From positions 124,001-188,000 of the forward strand of contig JBBQZQ010000001.1 of NCBI GenBank assembly GCA_038207565.1: a stretch of 64,000 nucleotides of DNA, written 5' to 3'. The notes under the pieces were generated by a model. That model saw nothing but the letters and a program-made list of their open reading frames with translations, did no database searches and had not been told where the DNA came from. This document shows, piece by piece, positions 34,700 through 43,842 of this stretch. Within the stretch, counting starts at the first letter, position 1. Every line of letters begins with the position of its first letter. The position numbers and the translations under genes were made by a program. The stretch is from JALZAI01 sp038207565. GTDB lineage: Bacteria > Actinomycetota > Actinomycetes > Mycobacteriales > Jatrophihabitantaceae.

Positions 34700-35466
34700 G
34701 GATTGCCGGGATCCAGCACGACATCAGCTGGGAGAACTCCGCCGCCACCCGGGAGCGGGTCACGCCGATGATCGCCGAGGCAGCGGCGGGTGGCGCCCGG
34801 TTGATCGCGCTGACCGAAATGTATGCGACCGGGTTCTCGATGCGGCCCGAGCGCGTCGCCGAGGACGAGGGTGGCCCGAACGAGCAGTTCCTGCTCGAAC
34901 AGGCTGCCCTGCACGACGCGTATCTCCTCGCTTCCATCGCGCAACGCGGCGCCGACGGGCAATACCGCAATAACGCGGTCGTCGCGGCACCGGACGGCAC
35001 GGTGCAGCGATACGCCAAAATCCACCCGTTCTCCTTCTCGGGAGAGCACGAGCACTACGCCGCAGGCGACAAGTTCCTGACCGTGGACATCGACGGGCTG
35101 AGAATGTCCGTTTTCGTGTGTTATGACCTCCGGTTTGCGGACGAGTTCTGGGCCAGGGCCGACGAGACGGATCTCTACGTAGTCGTCGCAAACTGGCCCG
35201 AACCGCGCCGCGACCACTGGCGCCTCCTGCTGCGCGCGAGAGCCGTCGAGAACCAGGCCTACCTGCTTGGTGTGAATAGGGTCGGCAACGCCAAACACCT
35301 CGCCCACGTAGGCGATTCCGCCGTCATCGACCCGATGGGCCGGACCCTCGCCGAGGCCTCGGTCGGCGAGGCGGTCGTCACCGCAGACATCGATTCGGCT
35401 ACGGTGTCGGCAATACGCAGCGCCCTGCCGTTCCTCCCGGACCGCAGGGATCATTTTCTTGCGTGA
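34696..35466 (+). CDS. Nitrilase-superfamily omega-amidase
   Basis: A 256-residue carbon-nitrogen hydrolase. The Glu-Lys-Cys triad is visible: Glu in IALTEMYATGF, Lys in RYAKIHPFSF and Cys in VFVCYDLRFADEFW. The closest pattern is YafV/Nit2, the omega-amidases that hydrolyse 2-oxoglutaramate or 2-oxosuccinamate. Coupling by ATGA to the aminotransferase pulls the transamination forward by removing 2-oxoglutaramate. Length is normal. A general amidase role is the main alternative. Confidence 0.85.
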   Translation: MRIAGIQHDISWENSAATRERVTPMIAEAAAGGARLIALTEMYATGFSMRPERVAEDEGGPNEQFLLEQAALHDAYLLASIAQRGADGQYRNNAVVAAPDGTVQRYAKIHPFSFSGEHEHYAAGDKFLTVDIDGLRMSVFVCYDLRFADEFWARADETDLYVVVANWPEPRRDHWRLLLRARAVENQAYLLGVNRVGNAKHLAHVGDSAVIDPMGRTLAEASVGEAVVTADIDSATVSAIRSALPFLPDRRDHFLA

Positions 35467-35611
35467 ACACGACACGCCGTCATATCGCGGTTATTAATAG
35501 TTGGTCACGATCCGGGGGCCAACTTGCCACGATCGACACGCAGGGACTTGAGTTCGACGATGGTTGTGGGACAGATCGTCCTCACCCAGCAGCACAGGAG
35601 GTCACTCACAA

Positions 35612-37420
35612 GTGAGAGTCCAGACAGGTACCACGCTCGTCGCGGCAATAGCCGCCGCAGCGCTTGCCGTCACCGCTTGCTCGAGCAGCGGCAACGGCGG
35701 CACCAAGAATTCGTCCAGCCCCCCAGCGCCCGGCACCAGTGCCCCTAGCAGCAGCGGCAGCAGCAGCGGCGGCGGCACTCAGCCGTCCGGCACGCTGGGC
35801 GACCACAACTTCGCGAACTGCGGCACCTCGCCCAACGACTGCAACACCGGCGCCGTCAAGAAGGGTGGCACGGTCACCTACACGATCGAGAAGACGATCA
35901 CCGGGTGGAACCTGAACAACGCCAACTCGAACACCTTCGATTTCGCCGAGGTCCTCGACGGCGTGCTGCCCGGCGCGTTCACCGCAACCCCAGACCTCAA
36001 GCCGGTGCTGAACACCGACGTCATGGTCTCCGCGACGCAGGACGTCAAGGCCGGCGTCCAGACGCTCATTTACAAGATCAAGCCCGCTGCGGTGTGGGAT
36101 GACGGCAAGCCGGTCGATTTCACCGACTTCAAGTACGCGAAGGACACCAGCGACGGCACGACCTGCCCGGACTGTGGCGCGGCGAGCACGGCGGGTTACG
36201 ACCAGGTCAAGACCATGACCTCCGCGGACGGGGGCAAGACCGTCACCGTGGTCATGAAGCAGCCTTATGCCGACTGGCAGAGCATGTTCGGCACCCTGTA
36301 CCCGGCACACATCGCCGCCAAGAACGGTGGCGTGAGCGGTGCGGCGGGCCTGGCCAAGTCCTTCACCTGGTTGGACAAGAACCGCCCGAGCTACTCCGCC
36401 GGTCCGTACAAGATCACCGGGTATCAGAAGGACACCTCGATCACCGAGACGCCGAACCCGAAGTGGTACGGCGCGGTGAAGCCGAGCCTGGACAAGCTGG
36501 TCTTCCGCATCATCACCGATCAGACGCAGGAGGTCCCGGCTCTCAGCAACAACGAGGTGCAGGCCGTTTACCCGCAGCCCAGCGGTGACATCGTCTCGAC
36601 GGCCAAGGCCGTGGACGGCGTGCAGACCTATCTGGGCAAGGGCCTGACCTGGGAGCACCTGGACCTGAACACGGTCAACCCGGTGCTGAAGGACCCGAAG
36701 CTGCGCACCGCGATCTTCACCGCGGTCAGCCGCGACGACATCATCAGCCGTACCGTCGGTCAGTTCGTCCCCGGCATCAAGCCGCTCGGCAGTCACATGT
36801 ACGTGCCGGGTCAGCCGGGCTACACCGACAACGTGACCTCGACCGGACAGGGCTCCGGCGACGTTGCCAAGGCCAAGCAGATCCTGACCGACGCCGGCTA
36901 CACCGGCGTGGGCTCGGCCCTGAAGAACAGCGCGGGCAAGGCCATCAAAATCCGTTGCGCATTCACCGCGGGTAACACGCTGCGGCAGCAGACCTGCCAG
37001 ATTCTGCAGAGCGAGCTCCAGCAGATCGGCGTCAAGGTCACCCCGACCCCTACCGACGACCTCGGAGGCACGCTGGACAAGGGCAACTACGATCTGATCA
37101 TCTTCGCCTGGGTCGGCACGCCATTCGTGGTGGCCGGTGCCCAGCAGATCTGGAAGCTCAAGGGCGGCGCCGACTACGGCAAGAACAACGACCCGGCGAT
37201 GGAGAAGCTCATCGACCAGTCGGCGACGCAGACCGACCCGACCAAGACCCAGGATCTGCTGAACCAGGCCGATGTCAAACTGACCGCTGACGCCTACGTG
37301 CTGCCGCTGTTCCAGAAGCCGACGTTCCTCGCGGCCTACCAGAACATCGTCAATCTGCGCGACAACGCGACTAGTGTAGGCCCGCCTTACAACGTTCAGG
37401 CGTGGGGCATCAAGAGCTGA
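35612..37420 (+). CDS. Peptide-type ABC transporter substrate-binding lipoprotein
   Basis: A 602-residue extracellular solute-binding protein of family 5 (oligopeptide/dipeptide/nickel type). The GTG at 35612 follows AGGAGG (35596-35601). A signal peptide ends in the lipobox VTAC (residues 21-24), then a Ser/Gly/Asn-rich tether (about 25-60) precedes the folded domain. It would be anchored on the outer face of the cytoplasmic membrane and deliver ligand to the permeases encoded next. The first gene of a five-gene operon, it is followed by a strong hairpin that probably leaves it more highly expressed than the others. The 145-nt upstream gap carries its promoter; TATTAA at 35492-35497 is a weak -10 candidate. 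Confidence 0.92.
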   Translation: MRVQTGTTLVAAIAAAALAVTACSSSGNGGTKNSSSPPAPGTSAPSSSGSSSGGGTQPSGTLGDHNFANCGTSPNDCNTGAVKKGGTVTYTIEKTITGWNLNNANSNTFDFAEVLDGVLPGAFTATPDLKPVLNTDVMVSATQDVKAGVQTLIYKIKPAAVWDDGKPVDFTDFKYAKDTSDGTTCPDCGAASTAGYDQVKTMTSADGGKTVTVVMKQPYADWQSMFGTLYPAHIAAKNGGVSGAAGLAKSFTWLDKNRPSYSAGPYKITGYQKDTSITETPNPKWYGAVKPSLDKLVFRIITDQTQEVPALSNNEVQAVYPQPSGDIVSTAKAVDGVQTYLGKGLTWEHLDLNTVNPVLKDPKLRTAIFTAVSRDDIISRTVGQFVPGIKPLGSHMYVPGQPGYTDNVTSTGQGSGDVAKAKQILTDAGYTGVGSALKNSAGKAIKIRCAFTAGNTLRQQTCQILQSELQQIGVKVTPTPTDDLGGTLDKGNYDLIIFAWVGTPFVVAGAQQIWKLKGGADYGKNNDPAMEKLIDQSATQTDPTKTQDLLNQADVKLTADAYVLPLFQKPTFLAAYQNIVNLRDNATSVGPPYNVQAWGIKS

Positions 37421-37465
37421 GCTAAAGGCCTACGCTCGACGTAGCTCAACCCGCCTAATCGGCAG

Positions 37466-37501
37466 GTGTGCCCCCGGACGCGATAGCGTCCGGGGGCACA
37501 C
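37466..37501 (+). terminator. Strong hairpin between binding-protein and permease genes
   Basis: A perfect 16-bp stem GTGTGCCCCCGGACGC with loop GATA and its exact complement, located 46 nt after the binding-protein stop and 22 nt before the permease start. No T-run follows. In transport operons such a structure commonly acts as a partial terminator or 3' stabiliser, giving excess binding protein over permease. Structure is certain; effect is inferred. Confidence 0.75.
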
Positions 37502-37522
37502 TGGGCCCGGGAGGTCGACATC

Positions 37523-38509
37523 ATGTTGGTATTCGTGATCCGGCGCGTGCTCATCTCCATACCCGTACTCATCGCTTCCACCCTCCTCACCTTCATCCTG
37601 GTCAAGATCTCGGGCGACCCGCTGCAGTACCTGAAACTGCGCAGCCCGAGGCCGTCGCAGCACGTGATCGACCTCGAGGCGCATCGCCTCTACCTCGACC
37701 GCAGCTGGCCCGCCCAGTACTGGCACTGGATCTCCAACCTGTTGTTCCACGGCAACTGGGGCCCGGCGGTCCGGGGCAGCGACGACATCGGCAGCGAGGT
37801 CCTGCACGCGCTCCTGGTCACCGGGCGCCTCGTGGCCCTGTCGGTCGCCATCGCGGTCGTGCTCGCGGTGGTCACTGGTGTCTTCAGCGCCGTCAAGCAG
37901 TACAGCGTGCTCGACTACTCGACGACCACGCTCGGTTTCATCTTCCTGTCGATGCCCACCTTCTGGTTCGCGATCCTGCTCAAGCAGGGCGGCATCTGGT
38001 ACAACAAGAAAACCGGCTCAGACACGTTCTTCACCATCGGCGACCGGTCGGTCTTCCTCACCGACGACTCCACCTGGGCGAGTGTCAAAGACATCGTCGG
38101 GCATCTGGTCCTGCCGACCATCGTCCTCGGTCTAGCGGGTTATGCCGCGTGGAGCCGCTTCACCCGCGCGTCGATGCTCGAGGTGCTCAACAGCGACTAC
38201 GTGCGCCTGGCTCGCTCGAAGGGCCTCAAGCCGCGGACGGTGCTCATCCGCCACGCGCTGCGCACCGCGCTCATCCCGCTCACCACCGTCACTGCCCTCG
38301 ACATCGCCGCCCTGCTCGGTGGCGCCATCATCACCGAGACAGTGTTCCAGTGGCACGGGATGGGCTACCTCTTCCTCACGGCCCTGCGCGACCTGGACTT
38401 CAACGTGATGCTCGGCTGGTTGCTGGTCACCGCGGTCATCGTCATCACGTTCAATTTGATCGCCGATCTGCTCTACGGCGTTCTCGACCCGAGGATCCGT
38501 CATGCCTGA
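37523..38509 (+). CDS. ABC transporter permease, DppB type
   Basis: A 328-residue inner-membrane permease with about six helices. The N-terminus VFVIRRVLISIPVLIASTLLTFILV is the invariant start of the DppB/OppB group, and the cytoplasmic EAA loop near the C-terminal end reads VRLARSKGLKPRTVLIRHALRTAL. It pairs with the DppC-type permease, whose start lies inside its last codons (8-nt overlap). The ATG is at 37523. The substrate cannot be told from sequence; peptide, opine or nickel uptake are all possible in this family. Confidence 0.93.
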   Translation: MLVFVIRRVLISIPVLIASTLLTFILVKISGDPLQYLKLRSPRPSQHVIDLEAHRLYLDRSWPAQYWHWISNLLFHGNWGPAVRGSDDIGSEVLHALLVTGRLVALSVAIAVVLAVVTGVFSAVKQYSVLDYSTTTLGFIFLSMPTFWFAILLKQGGIWYNKKTGSDTFFTIGDRSVFLTDDSTWASVKDIVGHLVLPTIVLGLAGYAAWSRFTRASMLEVLNSDYVRLARSKGLKPRTVLIRHALRTALIPLTTVTALDIAALLGGAIITETVFQWHGMGYLFLTALRDLDFNVMLGWLLVTAVIVITFNLIADLLYGVLDPRIRHA

Positions 38510-39443
38510 GCTGCCCGGAAGTGTCAAGGAGCAACCCGCCGCCGCGAGCGGTACCGCGTCGGCCGGGCGCACCGAGCGCGAGTTCGGGATCAAGGAGCGC
38601 AGCCAGTGGCAGATGTCCTACAAGCGCTTCCTGCGGCACCGGGTCGCCGCGGCCAGCGTGGTCGTGTTCGTCCTGCTGGTGCTGTTCGCCTTCGTGGGTC
38701 CGCACCTCTGGCAGTACAGCTACCTCAAGTACACCAACGACCTCAACAAGTCGCCGTCGCTCAAACACCCGTTCGGGACCGACAGCACGGGTTACGACGG
38801 GATGTCGGTGATCATGCGTGGCACCCAGCAATCGCTCAAGGTCGCGTTCACCATCGCCTTCGTCGGCACCGCCGTCGGCGCGCTGTGGGGGGTCGTGTCG
38901 GGCTTCCTGAGCGGCGTCGTCGATGCCAGCCTCATGCGCCTGGCCGACCTCATGTTGACCCTGCCCGGCCTCGCCGTCGCCGCCGCCCTCGCGCACAACT
39001 TCGGTGGCAGCTGGTGGATCATCGGTCTGATCCTCGCCGGCACGTCGGCGCCCTACGTCGCACGAGTCGTGCGGGGCGTGGTGCTGTCGTTGCGCGAGCG
39101 GGAGTTCATCGAGGCCTCTCGAGCGCTGGGCGCGTCCAACTGGCGCATCATGCTGCGGCACCTGCTGCCCAACACCGTGCCGGTACTGATCGTGAACGCG
39201 ACGCTGCTGATCGCTGCCGGCATCCTCGCCGAGACGGCACTGTCGTTCGTCGGCTTCGGCATCCGTCCACCGGATACGTCGCTCGGGGTCCTGATCACCC
39301 AGGCGCAGGGCGCGGTCGACACCCGTCCCTGGCTGTTCTACTTCCCGGGTCTGTTCATCATTCTGATCGCGCTCACCGTGAACTTCATCGGTGACGGCCT
39401 GCGCGATGCCCTGGATCCCCGGCAGACGAGAGAGCGACGATGA
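38502..39443 (+). CDS. ABC transporter permease, DppC type
   Basis: A 313-residue permease with a cytoplasmic N-terminal tail of about 45 residues, helix 1 at about 48-70 and five more helices. HPFGTDSTGYDGMSVIMRG is the typical post-helix-1 segment, and the EAA loop is REFIEASRALGASNWRIMLRHLLPN. It forms the membrane pore with the DppB-type partner. The start overlaps the preceding gene by 8 nt, and its stop overlaps the ATPase start (ATGA), showing tight coupling. Confidence 0.93.
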   Translation: MPELPGSVKEQPAAASGTASAGRTEREFGIKERSQWQMSYKRFLRHRVAAASVVVFVLLVLFAFVGPHLWQYSYLKYTNDLNKSPSLKHPFGTDSTGYDGMSVIMRGTQQSLKVAFTIAFVGTAVGALWGVVSGFLSGVVDASLMRLADLMLTLPGLAVAAALAHNFGGSWWIIGLILAGTSAPYVARVVRGVVLSLREREFIEASRALGASNWRIMLRHLLPNTVPVLIVNATLLIAAGILAETALSFVGFGIRPPDTSLGVLITQAQGAVDTRPWLFYFPGLFIILIALTVNFIGDGLRDALDPRQTRERR

Positions 39444-40549
39444 CGGTGGAGATCACCGTCGACGACTCCAAGCAGGATGGCGCCGACGGCCAGCCCCTGC
39501 TTGTCGTGGACAACCTGACGGTGTCGTTCCCGACCGACGACGGCGAGGTGCTCGCCGTTCGCGGCGTCAGCTACAAGGTCTCCGCGGGCGAGGCCATGGG
39601 CATCGTGGGCGAATCCGGGTCGGGCAAGTCGGTGAGTTCGATGGCCGTGATGGGCCTGCTGCCCAAGACGGCGCGGATCACCGGTTCGGTCCGTTTCCGC
39701 GGCGAGGAGATCCTGGGTCTCAAGGAGCACGACTACGCCAAGCTGCGCGGCAACAAGATCGCCATGATTTTCCAGGACCCGCTCACCTCGCTGAACCCGG
39801 TGTACTCGATCGGCTTCCAGATCTCGGAAGCGGTGCTGGCGCACAACGACATCTCGAAGGAGAAGGCGCGCGAGCGTGCGATCGAACTGCTGGGCATCGT
39901 GGGCATCCCGTTCCCGGAACAGCGCGTCGACAGCTATCCGCACGAGCTTTCCGGCGGAATGCGGCAGCGCATCGTGATCGCGATTGCGATGGCCAACGAT
40001 CCGGACGTGATCATCGCCGACGAACCGACGACCGCGCTGGACGTCACGGTGCAGGCGCAGGTGCTCGAGGCGCTGGAGGCCGCGCGCGAGGAGACCGGCG
40101 CGGCGCTCATTCTGATCACTCACGACCTCGGTGTCATAGCGGGGCACGCGGAACGCATCTGCGTCATGTACGCCGGAAAGCTCGTCGAGACCGGATCGAC
40201 CGAGGAGGTGTTCTACCGCCCGCGGATGCCCTACACCCTCGGCCTGCTCGGCAGCCTCCCGCGCATGGACCAAACCGAGAAGACCCGGCTCACGCCGATC
40301 AAGGGGTCGCCGCCGTCGCTGCTGAACCTGCCACCGGGCTGTCCGTTCACCCCGCGCTGCCCCATCGCCGAGGACATCTGCGACGCCGAGGAACCTGATC
40401 TGCTGCCTGTCGACGGCGCTGCGCACTCAGCGGCCTGCCACTTCCGAGCCCGGACGCGCGGAGCCGAGGCCGCCGACCTGTTCGGCACCGGTGACTACGA
40501 GTCGAACGACACCACTGCCCCAGTCGACACGGAGGTTCCGGCATCGTGA
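39440..40549 (+). CDS. ABC transporter ATPase, DppD type
   Basis: A 369-residue ATP-binding subunit. Walker A is GESGSGKSVSS, the signature is LSGGMRQRIVIA, Walker B is DVIIADEPTTALD, and the H-loop is LILITHDLGVIAGHA. The C-terminal oligopeptide-transporter extension has the Cys-rich segment CPFTPRCPIAEDIC, which in relatives can bind an Fe-S cluster. It works as a heterodimer with the next gene's product. The stop overlaps the next GTG. Confidence 0.95.
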   Translation: MTVEITVDDSKQDGADGQPLLVVDNLTVSFPTDDGEVLAVRGVSYKVSAGEAMGIVGESGSGKSVSSMAVMGLLPKTARITGSVRFRGEEILGLKEHDYAKLRGNKIAMIFQDPLTSLNPVYSIGFQISEAVLAHNDISKEKARERAIELLGIVGIPFPEQRVDSYPHELSGGMRQRIVIAIAMANDPDVIIADEPTTALDVTVQAQVLEALEAAREETGAALILITHDLGVIAGHAERICVMYAGKLVETGSTEEVFYRPRMPYTLGLLGSLPRMDQTEKTRLTPIKGSPPSLLNLPPGCPFTPRCPIAEDICDAEEPDLLPVDGAAHSAACHFRARTRGAEAADLFGTGDYESNDTTAPVDTEVPAS

Positions 40550-41892
40550 CCACGTCTGTCTCGGCCGGCGGTCCCGACGGCCAACGTGGGGTCGACATCG
40601 GAAAGCACGAGGCCGATTCGACCGTCGCCGGGAGCGCACCGGCCGACTACGCCAGCAAGCATGGGACGGCCTCTCATCAGGGCCGCGAACCGGTGCTGTC
40701 GGTTCACAATCTGGCCAAGCATTTCCCGATCCGCTCGAAGGGCCTGATCCGGCGCAAGATTGGCGACGTCCACGCCGTCTGCGATGTCTCGTTCGACATC
40801 TACGAGAACGAGACGCTGTGCATCGTCGGCGAGTCCGGTTGCGGAAAGACGACCACGGGTCGCCTCGTGCTGAACCTGATCTCCGCCACCACCGGGCACG
40901 TCATGTGGCAGGGCCACGACCTCACGCAGATCTCGAACCGCCAGATGCGTCCCTTGCGCCGGGACATGCAGATCGTGTTCCAGGACCCGTTCGCTTCGCT
41001 CGATCCGCGGATGACGGTGAACGAACTGGTTGCCGAACCGCTGCGCATCCACGGCCTCTACGGCTCGAAGGACAACGGCCGGCGTCAGATCCGCGAGCTG
41101 CTCGCGCAGGTTGGCCTCAATCCCGAGCACGGGTCGCGGTATTCGCATGAGTTCTCCGGCGGCCAACGCCAGCGCATCGGCATCGCGCGGGCGCTCGCCC
41201 TCAAGCCCAAGCTGCTCGTGCTCGACGAGCCGGTGTCCGCGTTGGACGTGTCGATCCAGGCCGGCGTCATCAATCTGCTGCAGGATCTGCAGTCGGAGCT
41301 GGGCCTGGCCTTCATGTTCATTTCCCACGACCTCTCGGTGATCCGGCACATCGCGGACCGCGTCGTGGTGATGTACCTCGGCAAGGTGGTCGAGACGGCC
41401 GACGCGGAAGAGCTGTTCCGCCGGCCGACGCACCCCTATACGCAGGCGCTCATGTCTGCGATCCCGCTGCCGGATCCGGTCAAGGAGCGCGAGCGCAAAC
41501 GCATCCTGCTCACCGGTGATGTGCCGAGCCCGGTCAATCCGCCGAGCGGGTGCCGCTTCCGGACGCGCTGCCCGAAGTTCCGCGACGAGCTCAACAACGC
41601 CCAGCGCGAATGGTGCGTCAACGTCGAACCGCCGCTGGAGGACAAGTTCAACGTTCATAGGGCCGCGTGTCACTTCGCCTCCGCCCGCTCCGACATCCTC
41701 GAGATCGGCCAGCCCCGCCAGGCCGAACCGTCGGCGTTGGCGGTCTGGCCCGAGGGCCGGCCCACCGACGAGCAGGCCTCGGCGCCGATGGTTTGCCTGC
41801 CTGGTGAGACCCGGGAGCCACAGCGCCTCGACGACGACGTGGTCGTCGACGCCGAGGGCGAGCTGGTGCGCGAGGGCGAGGCGAGCGGCTGA
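40546..41892 (+). CDS. ABC transporter ATPase, DppF type
   Basis: A 448-residue ATP-binding subunit completing the transporter. Walker A is GESGCGKTTTG, the signature is FSGGQRQRIGIA, Walker B is LLVLDEPVSALD, and the H-loop is FISHDLSVIRHIA. The C-terminal Cys motif reads CRFRTRCPKFRDE. It is unusually long because of a 45-residue N-terminal lead and an 80-residue acidic C-terminal tail beyond the normal domain. GTG at 40546 is coupled to the previous stop by GTGA. No regulator gene accompanies the operon. Confidence 0.95.
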   Translation: MTTSVSAGGPDGQRGVDIGKHEADSTVAGSAPADYASKHGTASHQGREPVLSVHNLAKHFPIRSKGLIRRKIGDVHAVCDVSFDIYENETLCIVGESGCGKTTTGRLVLNLISATTGHVMWQGHDLTQISNRQMRPLRRDMQIVFQDPFASLDPRMTVNELVAEPLRIHGLYGSKDNGRRQIRELLAQVGLNPEHGSRYSHEFSGGQRQRIGIARALALKPKLLVLDEPVSALDVSIQAGVINLLQDLQSELGLAFMFISHDLSVIRHIADRVVVMYLGKVVETADAEELFRRPTHPYTQALMSAIPLPDPVKERERKRILLTGDVPSPVNPPSGCRFRTRCPKFRDELNNAQREWCVNVEPPLEDKFNVHRAACHFASARSDILEIGQPRQAEPSALAVWPEGRPTDEQASAPMVCLPGETREPQRLDDDVVVDAEGELVREGEASG

Positions 41893-41927
41893 CAGCCGCC
41901 GGGTGCCCGGCCACTACGGTCGTCGGT

Positions 41928-42836
41928 GTGATTGGTGCGCCCGACGGACGACGGTTGCTGCTGATTCATGCCCATCCCGACGACGAGACGATCGGGACGG
42001 GCACGACGATGGCGCGCTACGCCGCCGAGGGTGCCCACGTCACGCTGCTGACGTGCACGCTCGGCGAGCTCGGTGAGATTCTGGTTCCCGATCTGGCCGG
42101 GATCGCGGCCGAGCACGGCGATCAGCTCGGCGGATACCGCATCCGTGAACTGGACGACGCGATGCGTGCGTTGGGGGTCACCGACCACCGGTTTCTCGGT
42201 GGCCCGGGATGCTGGCGCGACAGCGGAATGATGGACACGGACGGCAATGTCGACCCCCGCGCGTTCTGGTCGTGCGCCACCGACGAGAGGCGGTTCGACG
42301 AAGCTGTCGCGCAGGCGGTCGCGGTCATCCGCGAGGTCCGCCCGCAGGTGCTCGTGACCTATGACGAGATAGGCGGGTACGGCCACCCGGACCACATCAT
42401 GGCGCACCGCGTGGCCATGGCCGCCTCCGAGCGCGCGGCGTCTCCCAGTGGCGTCGCAATGCCCTGGCAGATCGAGAAGGTCTACTGGACCGCGCTGCCA
42501 CGCTCGGTGCTGCAGGCCGGCATCGATGCGATGAAGCGGGCGAATCAGCAGGGCCCGTTCGGCACCGTCGATTCTGCCGACGACCTGCCCTTCGGCAATC
42601 CTGACGCCGAGGTCACCACCGCCGTCGACGGGCGAGCCTTTGCCGACGCGAAAGCCGCCGCGATGCGCGCGCACGCCACCCAGATCGCGGTGGACGGGCC
42701 GTTCTTCGCGCTGTCGAACAACGTCGGTCTCGAAATGCTCGGCACGGAGTACTTCCGGCTCGTCCGCGGCGCACTCGGCATCGAGCGCGACGACGCGGGC
42801 CGTGAGGTGGACCTGTTCGCGGGAATCGGGGTCTGA
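41928..42836 (+). CDS. mshB: N-acetyl-GlcN-Ins deacetylase (mycothiol biosynthesis)
   Basis: A 302-residue zinc deacetylase of the PIG-L/LmbE family. MshB removes acetate from N-acetylglucosaminyl-inositol in mycothiol synthesis. The zinc motif is HAHPDDETIGTG, and the third ligand is in YGHPDHIMAHR. Length and the segment FWSCATDERRFDEAVAQ match MshB over the related Mca amidase. The next gene is the small membrane protein that follows mshB in mycobacteria, which supports the assignment. The GTG start is at 41928. Confidence 0.92.
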   Translation: MIGAPDGRRLLLIHAHPDDETIGTGTTMARYAAEGAHVTLLTCTLGELGEILVPDLAGIAAEHGDQLGGYRIRELDDAMRALGVTDHRFLGGPGCWRDSGMMDTDGNVDPRAFWSCATDERRFDEAVAQAVAVIREVRPQVLVTYDEIGGYGHPDHIMAHRVAMAASERAASPSGVAMPWQIEKVYWTALPRSVLQAGIDAMKRANQQGPFGTVDSADDLPFGNPDAEVTTAVDGRAFADAKAAAMRAHATQIAVDGPFFALSNNVGLEMLGTEYFRLVRGALGIERDDAGREVDLFAGIGV

Positions 42837-43283
42837 GTGGTGCCTGACAATGCCAGGGCCGCCGCCCTCGACCGCGTGATCGTGGCGCTGATCGCCGCGT
42901 GCGCGCTGCTGCTCGGCACGCTCGAGGTGTTCCTCATCCCGTTCTACGTCGGCAGCGTGCTCGTCCCTGTCGCAGTGGTGCTCGCGATCGCCGGCAATCT
43001 GGTGCTGCCCCGGTGGGCCTACGCGGCCGTGCCGTCCGGGGGCGTGGCCGCGCTGCCGTTCGTGGCATGGCTGCTGCCGGTGCTGGCTCTGCCGCTCTAC
43101 CCGCGCGCCGATGGCGACGTCCTCGTACTCGGCGGGGGCGCTCAGCAATGGACGTTCTACGGCACCGTTCTGCTCGGGTGCGCCGCCGGCTTCGCGAGCA
43201 TCCTCCAGCTCACCGGCCCCGCGCGACCTAATGCCGATCCGCCGCCCACCCGACCACGCGCACAGGGTCGGCCCGGTCGATAG
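42837..43283 (+). CDS. Four-helix membrane protein downstream of mshB
   Basis: A 148-residue membrane protein with four predicted helices (about residues 11-32, 36-55, 64-84 and 104-123), separated by short loops, and a Pro/Arg-rich cytoplasmic tail. It starts with a GTG immediately after the mshB stop. The size and position match Rv1171, the membrane protein next to mshB in M. tuberculosis. The function is unknown; linkage to mycothiol is positional only. Confidence 0.75.
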   Translation: MVPDNARAAALDRVIVALIAACALLLGTLEVFLIPFYVGSVLVPVAVVLAIAGNLVLPRWAYAAVPSGGVAALPFVAWLLPVLALPLYPRADGDVLVLGGGAQQWTFYGTVLLGCAAGFASILQLTGPARPNADPPPTRPRAQGRPGR

Positions 43284-43286
43284 CGC

Positions 43287-43838
43287 TCAGCCGGTGAAGG
43301 GCGCGCGGTTCGCCTCGTCGAGCGCGTGCTGGACGGCACTGACTGCCGCCGGCGGCAGGTCGGTCTCGATGAGCTGCGCGTGCGGGAATCGCGCCAGCTC
43401 GCGCTGCAGGTCGGCAACCGAGACGTGGCTGACCAGCAGGGCCACGGCGGTGCGCCCCGGCGGGACGGTGCTGCGCAGCTCCTGGACGGTCTCGTCCTTG
43501 ACGCCGGTGTCCACGAGCTTGGCGAACAACGCGCCGCCGCCCGCGGAGGCTGCCCCCACCACCAGGCCGCCGATCGGGCCACCGAACAGCGTGCCGAGCA
43601 GCAGGCCCCACACCCCGGCGCCCAACCCGGCTTGTCCTGGGGTGACGTCGGTCGTCTCGCGAACGTGGGAGCTGCCGTCCTGGGCGCGGCTGATGAGCAC
43701 CGCGTCGTGGAGCTGAATATCCTCGTGCTGCTGCAGCCGCGCGACCGCGAGCAGGAACTCCTGGGCGCGTAGGGCGTCATCGAAGGAGATGACGAGCAGC
43801 TTGCTGTTGTCCGGGGGCTTCTGGAGATTCGGCGCCAT
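43287..43838 (-). CDS. DUF1269-family protein
   Basis: A 183-residue protein of the DUF1269 type. The N-terminal half has an alpha-beta fold (LLVISFDDALRAQEFLLAVARLQ). The centre is an extremely Gly/Ala-rich segment (GVWGLLLGTLFGGPIGGLVVGAASAGGGALFAKLVD region) that could insert into a membrane like a glycine-zipper, and the C-terminus returns to a soluble fold. Members are often stress-induced, but no mechanism is established. It is convergent with the mshB pair, with a 3-nt gap, and follows the GNAT gene on the same strand. Confidence 0.8.
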   Translation of the reverse strand: MAPNLQKPPDNSKLLVISFDDALRAQEFLLAVARLQQHEDIQLHDAVLISRAQDGSSHVRETTDVTPGQAGLGAGVWGLLLGTLFGGPIGGLVVGAASAGGGALFAKLVDTGVKDETVQELRSTVPPGRTAVALLVSHVSVADLQRELARFPHAQLIETDLPPAAVSAVQHALDEANRAPFTG

Positions 43839-43842
43839 CTGC

